A stretch of 64,000 nucleotides of DNA. Source: Paraphoma chrysanthemicola. Its lineage: Eukaryota; Ascomycota; Dothideomycetes; Pleosporales; Phaeosphaeriaceae. Below are positions 53,823-64,000 of the stretch, piece after piece. Under the pieces are notes generated by a model. The model worked only from the letters and a program-made list of their open reading frames with translations. It did not search any database and had not been told where the DNA came from. Location of the stretch: positions 682,001 through 746,000 of the forward strand of contig JAGMWG010000011.1 in the NCBI GenBank assembly GCA_020744225.1, read 5' to 3'. A program made the translations under genes and the position numbers. How positions within the stretch are numbered: the stretch's first letter is position 1; each line of letters begins with the position of its first letter.

Positions 53823-56338
53823 TCATCCAAAGAACTCCCCACTAACCAAACTCTCCCACGGCTTCCCCGTATCCCACACACTCTGCAACAACACCGCAAT
53901 CCTCGGCGTATGCGTCATGCCAAAACCTTCGACACTCCTAAGTCTCTCCATAATCTTCTCTCGCTGTCCCTCGTCCTCGGTATCACATCCAGCAGCAAAC
54001 ATCGGGAACATGAGACACGCTTCTGCCGTACTGCCTCGTCGGATCTTATACAGCAGGCCGACGATTTCGCGGACGGCGTTTTGGACCTCGATGTCGTGCG
54101 CGGGCTTACCGAGGACGCGGCGGTATAAATGGATGAGGCCAGCCCAGTGGAACATTTCGTTTGTAGCGTAGATTTCAGTTGCGTCCCACGCGCCTTCTGA
54201 TTCCGTGGCAGAGCACGACCGGTGATTACATCCCTTGCGGATATTCCGCTCCAGTAAACCCTCTTCTAATTGGCGCCGGATGAGGACCGCCTGCTGTACG
54301 ACTTCCGGCGCGGGGACCCAATCTGTGCGCACGTTGCCGTCGTCGTCGATACGTTGTGGTTCGCAGAGTTTCGCGAGCTCCGAGATGCGTGCGAGACTTC
54401 CTACGCAGCGCGTCGTGAAGCCCATAAGGCAGTCGATTTCGAAATCTTCGTCGGCGGTGGCGTTCTGGCTGGACCAGTATGCGGAGCCCAAGGGCATGTC
54501 GTTTTTGTTGCCGGATAAGGAGCCCAGGACATCGAGGTATGCGAACCAGCGGGAGAGGAAGTATGCGACGCGGTCTTCGCGACCCATTCCGCGGGGACCG
54601 CCGCGGGCAATGATCATTTGGCGTGCCATGGTGAGGTGGGATTGCCAGGAGACGGGGACTTCGAAGGCGCCGGAGGAAATAATCTCGAGACTGGCCATCA
54701 TGATGACAGCGGCGAGGGTGCTGTCTGAGACGTGTTCTGGATTTTCGATGAGGGTTTGTCGCAGTTTGGGGAAGACGTCTTGGACCCAGACAGCGATGCG
54801 GTTGGAAGGTTCGGGATGGTTGAGCATGCGGGCGCGGTGGGCGGCTGAGTAGGCGAGGAGGAGGTTCATGATGTTCTGGTCGCTGACGGCCACTGTTGGG
54901 ATTAGCACTGTGAAAAGGATAGACTGGGATCGAAGACATACTCTCAGGAAGGATCTCGCGGAAAGGGTTCCGTTCACAGTCGTGCGGTACGAGCATGCGG
55001 GCGGTGTGATTGATGAAGTGGTGGAAGTAGAGCAGGTTCATGGGGTTCTCCATTAGAAGTGGTGGAAGAGTTCCGAGAGATTTTGATATCCGGATGGGCA
55101 CAGGCTTAGCATAGTAGCCGCCACTGCCAAATGCCATATCTTTGCTTCGAGGATCCGCACTACCGTAGGGAGATTCCTCATCAAACTCCATGAGATCAGC
55201 CTGAGGGCTGAATATCGCAATGGCAGCGAAGTCGTCGTTGTTTGGAGTGTCCAGATCAGGAAACCCAAGGTCGTAGCCGTAGGTGGTTGTCGAGAAGTCT
55301 GCAATGGGATATTGCCTGCCATGTTCGTGATGGCTGTGCTCTGAGAAGTCGTTGTTGATGATCGATTGTACCGACATCCTCCGAAGATCAGGAGTTGGAT
55401 ATACCGAATCTGCTTGCTTGGGCGCCGTCTTGAAGACCGGGTCCTCGGAGCCGACTGAGGATTGTGGTGTCAACGGCATCGCCATGTAGGGGCTGTAGGG
55501 TGTTGGCGGACCTGTGTATGGCGAGTGTGCCTCAGACATTGTGGTTGGGGGTGATTCCATTGAGTAATTGTTGTAGCTCTGTCGCTTATGAACTGAGTCG
55601 AACGGACTTTGTGGCGGTGGCATTGATGGTGGTGAGGGAGGCGCTTGCACATTCATGGCAGGGAAACTCGACGAAGTGTAACTAAACGCATCTACCGTGG
55701 AAGTAGACATGGTCGAAAAGTCAAAGGTAGTTTGGAACTGAGATTGATGGTAGGGCGCCGAGGTCGGCATACCCATTGTACTATTGTGGAAGTCGTAGGA
55801 TCCCGCCGTGCTTGTTAGCGGGGGAGGCGTCCTGGACTGGCTCATGGCGAGTAATTCTGGATCGACCATGAAGTTATTTGACCTCGGAGGCGATATGTAT
55901 GATCTTGATCGCACATGTGACAGGGGTTGTGCCGATGGTTCCATGTGTGGTGGGAAGAGTGGAGAAACATCATCTTCGAAGGACAGGGTCGTCTGGTAAG
56001 GACTCCCCGATGCTGCACTTGATGCATCCGAGAGATTGGCAGATTTGTCTTTCTTAGTCCGTCCTCCCCAATTGAGTCTGATACTATAATCGCAGGTTTC
56101 GCCTTGACGGACGCAATTGGTGCATTGAGGCTTTTCTTCTCCACTACCGAAACGGTTAGTTACCATTGCGCCGGATCTTGCACCGCGGAGCATGTTTACC
56201 ATTTGACCTTTCGCGCTTTGCAGGGCCTGTGTTTTGTTAGCCTGGCATGAATGAAGCGCATTCGGGCAGCTTGTCCTACCAGCAACCGTTGCGCGATCGG
56301 CGTTTCGGTTCAACACCAGGTTTCTTTGGACGGGGCAT
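53823..56338 (-). CDS. Zn2Cys6 transcription factor
   Basis: DNA-binding regulator of the fungal binuclear-cluster class. Exons 56338-56280, 56226-56200, 56143-54942 and 54892-53823 give 785 residues. The N-terminus MPRPKKPG leads to the cluster with Cys at 19, 22, 29, 36, 39 and 46 (C-x2-C-x6-C-x6-C-x2-C-x6-C), including CWPCKARKVKC and PQCTNCVRQGETC. A 27 nt exon carries the second Cys, and flanking introns split the Trp20 and Cys29 codons. A long Ser/Pro/Tyr-rich middle follows, then an alpha-helical fungal-specific TF domain (NIMNLLLAYSAAHRARML). Targets unknown. The C-terminal region looks like Fungal_trans_2. Confidence 0.9.
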
Positions 56339-58627
56339 GATGAAGTAGGCTTAAAGAGGGAATGCTGGGTAGTCGGTGATCTGTAAGTGGCGATTATCCT
56401 GGAGAAGGATCGTCGTGGGATCTTTATACGGCAAGGAGGGTCCTATGAGATGCAAAGCTGAGTACCCTAGCTGAAGATTGCTGTGAGTTGCGATGGTGGA
56501 CCACGAGGCTTGTGATGGCTAAGCGGGTATACACTAGCAGTTGGTCGATACCCGGGGACCTGTACAGGGGTCGCGCACTACGACAGCTTGGCGCATAAGT
56601 GACTGGCTCAGGCTTATAGGCAATAATGAATTGCGTCTTTCGCACGGTGACACTGGGGCGACACTGGGTTTTGTTACATGCACGCGAATGACGGGCGGAG
56701 GCAGAGCAGATGCATGATAAGGTCCCCCCTCCCGCCGTACACGCCAATGACGGCGCTCCGCGAGAAGCGGGGCAAGCTGGACCCACCAAAGATTGTCGGG
56801 TTCTCGACTTCAATCATTAACCTTCAACCTTCAACAACACTCGAAATCTGTGTGATTCTTACAACGCGCCCTTTTGACCCTGGATGACAAACCTCGACAA
56901 GTCAATGCCCACTGCATGTACTTTGCACCGTAGCATCAGCCACGTCGATGCATGAGGTCTGCATCCGGTGTCTCGTCAATTCGCTACTTCCCGCAGCTGG
57001 AACCCAAGCTCTTTAGCCTCGCGCCCTCTCATGTACTCCTGCGCCAAATCAGGCTTCCATTCTTCGACGTTGTCCCAGGCCGCAGCAAGACTGCATAAGC
57101 ATCCCGTGGCCGCCGGCTACATTGCACACTCTTCAGCCCTATTTACATTACTAAAAATTCCCCACGAGGGTGACTGGACAGGCGCAGCTGAGAATTGGAT
57201 ACCCGCAAGCCTCAGAATATCTTAAAACGATAGGGCGTATTGCCGGTGTAACCCTCAGCGTGTACCTCGCTATGCTCATCATACATTTCCCACATTGAGT
57301 ATTGTCCATGCGAACGATCTGTAGCTAAATCAGCGAAAGTCATAGTCTCATTACATCGGTGTCCATTGGGATAGATGACTTGTCATTCTTGCACAGACTC
57401 TACCTCACTCAATCATAAGCCCAAAGGCTGTGGGGAGCTGATTTAGAACATACGAGTCAGCATGAGGAGGTACTTCGCAATTGCCAGCGCAAAGAGCTAG
57501 AGTCACGAGTACAGGAACAACATCATTTGGCATCGAATGTGCTTGGAACTCCGATCCCAATGCACCACGCACCAGGCGTCAATTATTGTACATGTCACAG
57601 TGTGTGCCTATGCAAGGCTACCAAGTGTTCCGAAGATCGCACATCGACTCCCGACCGGCCGGATCTGCACTTCCCCTAGTGAAGGAATACGGAAGGATGC
57701 TTTCATGCCGCAGACAGCAGCCTTCGTCTTCCAAAGCGTCCCGAGAGTAGGGAGACGCCCAATCAGCGCTTGCTCGCTACACCGCTTGGCGTAATCGTCA
57801 CATGGACTTGCGAAACAGTGCACCCGCAGCTGCGGGGCTAGCCAAAAATATCCATGGGAAATTCGAACCCAATCCGTCAATCAATCATTGCCTGGCCTAT
57901 AGGAGTTCCCGATGGCAAGCGGTCAATCTTGAACCGTTGCTTTGGATCGTTACAGTGGCGCTCTTGCACCAGATTGATTTCCATGTCATTACATTATTTC
58001 TGGGTTCTGTGCTAGAGAGTCAAGCTTGTGAGGCTTGCGAAGTCGCGATCGTAGGACGTAGGGATTGCGAATCCCCTTGAAGCAAAAAACCGTTGACATC
58101 TTACTCGTCTGAATAACTCCCACTTGAATTGATGAAAATCACTTGGAGTCAACCTTGCCGCTGGGCATCATGCTGTAGATTTTTCTTACATTAAGCCGCG
58201 AACAAATGCTTTAGTCTTGGATCCTTGTTCACAAGTCATTTCAATCCATCACCAGGGGTCAATGTCGGCTGTGGTGAAATGGTCTGCGTGCATGGAGCAC
58301 TTCAGAACAATAGGTCATTCACAACCATAGTGGCAACATACCTGGCGGTGCAGCGACGATACGAAGAAGCGGCATTGAAGGGCGCGCTGAAATGTCAGAA
58401 TTTCGTATTACTAGTAACATAGCGCCTCAACTCATGCGCTGAAATAACACAGCCACTTCATGTGTTTTGCGAACACGAAGAAACCTCACAACCCCAGCAA
58501 TACGGTAACGGACTCCACTCACACGAACCCGATACTGACGTGCATGTTCAAAGGACAAATAAAGCCTGCAACTCGACTCGGCGTCAGACGCCAAATACGA
58601 CCACCATCCTCCCCAAGCTCCACATTT
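56339..58627. other. 2.3 kb region upstream of the transcription factor
   Basis: Intergenic, with only short ORFs of 60-130 codons that lack domains. It should contain the factor's promoter and the 3' UTR of the sulfone monooxygenase gene. No transposon or RNA gene recognised. Confidence 0.4.
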
Positions 58628-59973
58628 TCATGCCTTCCTGTAGATGTCGCCAGTCCGCTTGATCTCATCCTCTGCGTCCTTTCCTCTACCTTCGCTTTCC
58701 AGTTTCCTCACCAATGGCAGAACTTCCTTCCCAAATGTCTCAATTTCCTCCTCGTAATGCAAGAAAGCCGTCAGCACCAGATTGACTCCCAGACTCTTGA
58801 GCAGCAGTATGCGATCCGCAATCTGCTCCTTTGTGCCAATCAACTTCGTCTTGAATCCATCGTTATACTGTACCAGATCCTCAAACTTGCTGTTTGCCCA
58901 CATGCCTTTCTTGTTCCCTGTACTCGCACCTGCTTGCTGTACCGCATCGCGAAACGCATTGACAGCCTCCTCGTCCGCTTTTCCCTGGATTTCCTGCAGC
59001 ACTCTGATCGCCTCCTCTTCCGTCTCTCTCAAGATAACAAACCCGTTCACCGCGAACCTCACATGATCTTCCCTCCCAACCTTCTTCGCTCGCGCCTTCA
59101 CATCCGCAATTTGATCCCTGAAGCCATCCAAATCATTCCCGTTCATGAAATACCAATCGCTCACTTCTGCGCCATTGTTGCGCGCATCGTCACTATTCCC
59201 GCCCTGGAAGATCTCCGGGTGCGGTTTTTGCAACGGCTTAGGCGCAAGATGATAATCTCTAAACTGGTAGAAATCTCCTCCGAAAGTGAACCCTTCTTCA
59301 CCAGCCGTCCAGATACCTTTTAGAGCACGAATGAACTCGTTCGACCGCCGATACCGCTCCGAATGCTCGAGCCACCATTGTCCTATAGCTGTAAACTCGC
59401 CTTTGAACCAGCCTGACACGATATTGACTGCGATGCGGCCGTTGGTGTAGTTGTCGATACTGGCGATTTGCTTGGCGACGACGGTTGGGTTCCATGGTCC
59501 CGGGAGAATGGCAGCGATGACCTTCAATCGCTCGGTGTTGTGGAGCAGCGCTTGCGAGAAGGATACACTTTCATGTTGGTTGGCTGCGCCGTAGGAGGCT
59601 GTGAAGCGAATTTGGGTCAGGGCGTATTCAAAGCCAGTGTCCTCCGCGGTTTTGGCGTACCGCACGTTGGATGGTAGGTCCCAGGAAGTCCTTTGTGGGA
59701 TCTTGGAGATAACAAGGCCGCCGGAGACGTTTGGCACCCAATATCTGTGGGTGGTTTTAGTGATGGCTGTGATGGAAAGAGAGCATACTGAGCTTACGCA
59801 AAAAGGACGCGATCGGGATCTTGGTTGAGTTCCAGAGGTTTTGCAGGCGTAAATCCGTTTGTTTCTGGGACTGTTGCTGCAGCGCCATTGGTTTCTGGTG
59901 ATTCTGCAGTCTTTACACGTTTCGTTCTGTGTTGTGTTTCTCCATTGGAGCTTAGCCGGGTTGTTCGTGGCAT
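58628..59973 (-). CDS. FMNH2-dependent sulfone monooxygenase, SfnG-like
   Basis: Luciferase-fold two-component monooxygenase. SfnG of Pseudomonas converts dimethyl sulfone to methanesulfinate with FMNH2. Exons 59973-59798 and 59744-58628 give 430 residues. The core begins FAYWVPNVSGGLVISKI across the exon join and continues GFEYALTQIRFTASYGA, KVIAAILPGPWNP, IASIDNYTNGRIAVNIVSGW and EIFQGGNSDDARN, matching bacterial SfnG/SsuD-type enzymes. A disordered N-terminal extension of about 58 residues is fungal. No organelle signal is evident. It is divergent from a transporter gene and 2.3 kb from an SfnC-like gene. The exact substrate is inferred. Confidence 0.85.
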
Positions 59974-60584
59974 TGTGTTCTGCTGAAATTCGAAGACGTC
60001 CCAGAGAATTGGCTTTACTTGACTTCGCCCAAGATGTTCTTTTTTCTTAAGGTTGCTGCACCATGATGTCGTACCCTACGACCGGTTCAGAGGATGCGCA
60101 CATTGAGAGTATAGATGGCGTGCTCATACTAGAACCCACCCGGTGCGGGGTCGATGCATATCCCCCTTGCGATGATAGCACCGAAGTTGGTGATCGTCAA
60201 ACAAGTGTTGAGGTACGCGAATACATATGCATGGTTAAGCTCCCGGTTGCGCTAGAGTCATTGGCGCAGTGACCAGGCCCGCCGGTCTACGCGTGTCCGA
60301 ATGCGACACGGCGGTACTCGAGCACGTTTTGGCAGCTGTCACCAACCGACTTATACTCCGAAGAATATCGGCAGTCTATCAATCCCAGGTTACATCCGTG
60401 TGAAGGTCGGTCCGAATCACAGAATGACGACTTGCACGGTAGAATTATGCCGATTCTGAACAGCACGCCATGCATCCTGTGTCCCACGCAAGAGCGCATT
60501 TGTTGACATGGCGATGCATGATATGAGGCCGCGCTGCTTGAATTTTGAAAAAGCATCAGAAATTGTTGAAAATCTTCTCACAAA
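59974..60584. promoter_or_regulatory. Divergent promoter, SfnG-like / transporter
   Basis: About 610 bp shared by the monooxygenase and transporter genes. The sequence ATGATGTCGT near 60063-60072 matches the Cys3/MetR consensus ATGRYRYCAT at 9 of 10 positions. A single imperfect hit is weak evidence of sulfur control. Confidence 0.4.
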
Positions 60585-61518
60585 ATGGCGACCATTTCTT
60601 CAGACGACTTGCAGCGGAATGGTAAAGGCATAACGAATCATACCGATATTGAAAAACAGGAAACCCATGATACTTCTAGGCTAGTCGCAATCACACCCAA
60701 AAGCCTAGGGGCTGGTGTAAGTTCACATGTAAAAGTATTCTGAGCAGAACTTGACCGTTCTTTAGACTGGTCTAGCAATTGGAGTTTTCGCAGTCACTTT
60801 GACGACGTTATCACTCAGTCTCATGGAGTGGAGAGGTGTAACCACCAACAACGTTTTTGTGGCCAATTTCTTCTTCGCGGCGGCCTTTGGACTCGTGGTG
60901 ACTGCACAGTGGGAGTTGTCTATCGGCAATGGCTTTGCGTATACTGTCTTTAGCGCTTTTGGTAAGTTGTATTCTTCTCGAAGGAAAAAGGAGGCTCAAT
61001 TCCATAGGACTTTTCTACGCCGGTTACGGTGCGATATTGACACCTTCCTTTGGCATAATCGAGGCATACGGGGATGATACTAAGGAGCTCAATAATGCCC
61101 TTGGGTTCTTCATGATTCGTAAGTCACAAAAGCTTGTATGGGATGAAGTCGGCTCCTGATGCAATTACAGTCTGGACGGTTTTCTGTTTGGTGTTTCTAG
61201 TCGCATCGCTTCCCACCAATCTCGTCTATATTGGCATCTTCTTCACAGTTGAGTTCGGTTTCTTGCTAGTTGCATCATCGTACTTTGCAGCTGCAGACGG
61301 CCATCCGAACTCATCGGCTGCTCTCAAGAAAGGTGGTGGCGGCTTCTGTTTCGTGGCGGGATTAATTGGATGGTAAGCTAAGGTTATCAAAGGCCGGTCG
61401 TCCGACAGCTAACATCATAAGGTACCTGACATTCCATCTCTTACTGAAGGATTCCATTGTCGAATTGCCGCTAGGCGATACTTCTCGGTACTTTGCAAAG
61501 ACCAAGAAAGTACAATGA
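60585..61518 (+). CDS. GPR1/FUN34/YaaH-family transporter (divergent)
   Basis: Six-helix carboxylate-channel family whose members carry acetate or succinate, and ammonium in some reports. Exons 60585-60716, 60766-60961, 61008-61118, 61171-61372 and 61422-61518 give 245 residues. Visible family features are ANFFFAAAFGLVVTAQWELS with GNGFAYTVFSAFG, then GLFYAGYGAILTPSFGII and six membrane segments. The usual NPAPLGL signature at helix 1 is absent; the region reads SLGAGTGLAIGVFAV. That suggests a divergent subgroup, perhaps with another substrate. Position between two organosulfur enzymes suggests uptake of a small sulfonate or sulfinate, which is inference. Confidence 0.82.
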
Positions 61519-62279
61519 GCGGAATGTACCTCCGGTCAAACCCAAAGGACTGGGAAATATCCTTGCCAGCGTCGTTCATTGCACAACGAGCACTATCGGC
61601 GACGACTCATGCAGCGTTAGAAGTGTGGTCGGATGTGGGCATGTGGAAGAGATGATGTGATTGATGCCGGCGATGGCGATTGCTGTCCACAGGTTGTAGT
61701 TCGGCGAAGAACGCACTAGTACATAACAAGCTAAGCTATTTTGAGTGACGTCCTATTCGGAACTTTCCCTCACCCGTGAAATCCCACTTGCTTCAGTACC
61801 TTGTCAACCACTTGAGCAGAGTGTTTCGCTTACCACATTTCACCCCACTCTATGCATGTAGATCAGAATTTGAATGGCCAATCATAAATTTGCTAGGCTC
61901 CACATTGTTGCTTATCGGGTTCAACAGGGACATGACTACCATAAACATCCAAATACGCGTCAATACCCAGGTAGCCTTCGGCGCATTTACATGTCGCTCA
62001 AGCACCGAGATCACTCCACTTGAGAGTAGGTCTGAGTGGATAGCACATCATTGTAGCTGCTGTATTCGCAATCACCCCCGCAAGGTGCGCAGAAGGTGCC
62101 GTTCAGCACGCAATCCTACGCAATCTGGCAACGCTGTCTGAGTTGACACACCTCAGGTGTCCAAATATATTCATAGGCGGGATACTTATATACATGTTCG
62201 ATCACTGTAGAGATAACGGACTTTTCTTCAGCAACCATATCGCAAAATTTGAAGCATCCATCTGAACCCATCTGTAGAT
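61519..62279. promoter_or_regulatory. Intergenic region upstream of SfnC-like gene
   Basis: About 760 bp between tandem genes. No credible gene. Holds the promoter of the SfnC-like gene. Confidence 0.4.
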
Positions 62280-63764
62280 ATGGCGACCTCTAATGGTACT
62301 AATGGCACAAATGGTGCTCAAGGCAATGCCAGAGACGTTCCGTCAACAGACCCCGCCGTGTGAGTGTAGGCACAAACTGTACGAAGATAGATATGGTGTT
62401 AATCATTGTTCCCTCAGGTATGCGGAGTATGAGAAGAAATGGTCTTCGGTGCCGCAAGATGAGGCTGGTTGGCTACAACGTGCGCAAGAGGTAGCAGATG
62501 TGCTGGCAGTAGATGCCGGGGTCCGAGAAAGAGAAAACAAATCGCCACGGGCAGAGGTAGCACTACTGAAACACGCTGGTCTCCTGAAGCTTCTTGGTCC
62601 GAAGAAATATGGTGGAGGTGAACAGCCTTGGAGCGTTGGCTACCGGGCTATCCGCAAAGTTGCAGAAGCGGATGGGTGCGTGTGTTCGTGCGTCTGAAGG
62701 AGAGTGCTGACCGTGATACAGCTCCATCGGAATGTTGTTGGGATATCATTTGCTGTGGTCTACGACTGCCAATGTTGTTGGTACTCCTGAGCAGGCCGAT
62801 CAGGTCCAAAAGCTGGTCATCGAGAACAATTACTTCATTGGAGGAGCGGTAAATCCGCGTGACAGTGACCTGTCCATCAAACCCGATGGCAACAACCTCG
62901 TCTTCAGCGGCTTCAAGCATTTCAATACTGGCGGCGTCATTTCAGACCTCACCGTACTTGAAGGCGTATACGAGGGCACTCAACACCATATCTTTGCATT
63001 GGCAAAGACGAACCAGCCTGGTATACAATTCTCACATAACTGGAACAACATTGGCCTACGTTTGACAGAGTCTGGGAGTGTCAAGATCGACAATGTCTCC
63101 GTACCGTGGTCAGATGCGCTGGGATGGGATATCGAGAAGAAAGAGCCACGTGCCGATGTGCTCCTGCTACCTTTCGCCGCGCTGTTGCTGCCGACGATTC
63201 AATTGGTGTTCAGCAACTTCTATCTGGGAATTGCTCTCGGGGCACAGGACTATGCTTCGCGATACACAGCGAAAGACACGCGTGCTTGGCCATTTGGTGG
63301 AGATGTAAATTCATCACCCTTCGCATATTGATTGTGCTAATAGGGAATAGAACAAAGAGAAAGCCACCGACGAGTTCTATATCCTCGAAAGATACGGCAA
63401 CTTCCACGCCCACTTGCGCGCTGCTGTTGCTTTGACCGACCGTGCGGGCGATCAGATCAGCCAGGTTTATGCCAAATACGGCGGAGACCTCGCAAATCGA
63501 GCAAAGCTCGGGGCAAGAGAACGAGGTGAGGTTGCGGAATGGGTGGCTAGTGCAAAGGTCGTCACAACCGACACTTCGCTTCGCGTCACTGCTGGCGTTT
63601 TCGAAGTCACTGGAGCGAAGGCTACAAGCCAGAGAGTTGGACTTGATCGGTTCTGGAGGGATGTGCGCACCCATACTTTGCACGATCCGGTCGCGTACAA
63701 GAACCGCGAGCTAGGAAGATTCCAGCTCCTGGACGAGATCCCAGAGCCAACATGGTACACTTGA
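62280..63764 (+). CDS. Acyl-CoA dehydrogenase-fold monooxygenase, SfnC/DszC-like
   Basis: Flavin enzyme of the acyl-CoA dehydrogenase fold. Bacterial SfnC and DszC use FMNH2 and oxygen to attack organosulfur compounds. Exons 62280-62359, 62418-62675, 62722-63304 and 63351-63764 give 444 residues. After a Gly/Asn-rich N-terminus come RAEVALLKHAGLLKLLGPKK, GGGEQPWSVGYRAIRKVAEADGS, NYFIGGAVNPRDSDL, FSGFKHFNTGG and the C-terminal WRDVRTHTLHDPVAYKNRELG with the His/Arg cluster. Joins are in frame; the last intron joins FGGD to NKEKATDEFYILE. Substrate not proven. No flavin reductase is in the window. Confidence 0.85.
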
Positions 63765-64000
63765 AGTGATTGTGAGATCATTAAAGAGCTAGATTGATCC
63801 GCCAAGGGCCTGCATTGCGAAGGATAGCGTGGAGATTTAGTACTTGCGAACGAGGCATAGCTATCGGACATATCTACCAATTCCTTCGGTGCAGCGTGAA
63901 TAAAACAGCGTGTTTTCGACCTCGATTAACTGTCCCCTCCCCACAACGACTATTGGCGTCTGAAGGGGTGTTTTGGTTGGGCTATCGTAGTTCGTCTGAA
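63765..64000. other. Right edge, no gene seen
   Basis: Last 236 bases after the SfnC-like stop. Presumably its 3' UTR; any further cluster gene would lie beyond the window. Confidence 0.35.

Noticed and set aside
54226..54940. Continuation of the transcription factor ORF in a Pro/Arg-rich frame
   Set aside because: Reading through the 49 nt intron puts it in the wrong frame; splicing at 54941-54893 restores the TF domain.
57860..57885. Sequence resembling a tRNA B-box on the minus strand
   Set aside because: No matching A-box, T-stem or acceptor stem could be drawn.
58460..59323. 287-codon plus-strand ORF
   Set aside because: Overlaps the SfnG-like gene in antisense and has no domain.

Overview
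This window is nuclear DNA of a filamentous ascomycete (Pezizomycotina). The gene content points most to Dothideomycetes, but that placement is an inference from general impression, not from a marker. The evidence for a filamentous fungus is dense genes, many 45-90 nt introns with GTRNGT/CTRAY/YAG signals, Zn2Cys6 and 2EXR proteins, sphingolipid C9-methyltransferase, eisosome protein Eis1 and an SLATT_fungal protein. All exon joins given here were worked out by hand from splice signals, frame and family conservation.

Layout. 0-23 kb is a conserved housekeeping block: U2B''/U1A spliceosomal protein (-), Kin28/CDK7-like kinase (+), pyruvate carboxylase (-), clathrin heavy chain (-), Eis1 (-), an HCxxGKDRTG phosphatase (+), sphingolipid C9-methyltransferase (+) and adenine deaminase (-). 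24-42 kb is an accessory block: a cytochrome P450, a gamma-glutamylcyclotransferase-like protein, three 2EXR (F-box-like) loci of which two are broken, an SLATT 2TM protein, a small 12-cysteine BAS2-like protein not visible as a simple ORF, a Dal5-type MFS permease divergent from a deaminase-like gene with unusual motifs, a secreted DUF8021 protein, and a 3.9 kb stretch without a convincing gene. 43-56 kb returns to conserved genes: a large Met/Gln-rich protein, EMC2, AP-3 delta, RAMP4/SERP, a small mitochondrial membrane protein and a Zn2Cys6 regulator. 58.6-63.8 kb holds three genes that look like an organosulfur unit: an SfnG-like sulfone monooxygenase, a divergent GPR1/FUN34/YaaH transporter, and an SfnC/DszC-like flavoprotein.

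How the genes relate. Clathrin, AP-3 delta, EMC2 and RAMP4 all serve secretion and membrane traffic, but their proximity looks like ordinary synteny. The units that look functionally linked are the SfnG/transporter/SfnC trio and the Dal5-type permease with the deaminase-like gene, which share a 395 bp promoter containing two GATA-type motifs. The most unusual items are the sulfone trio, the SLATT protein next to the duplicated BAS2-like module, the AP-3 delta start codon split by an intron, and three lesions (nonsense plus frameshifts, +1 A, +1 at a splice junction) in accessory genes.
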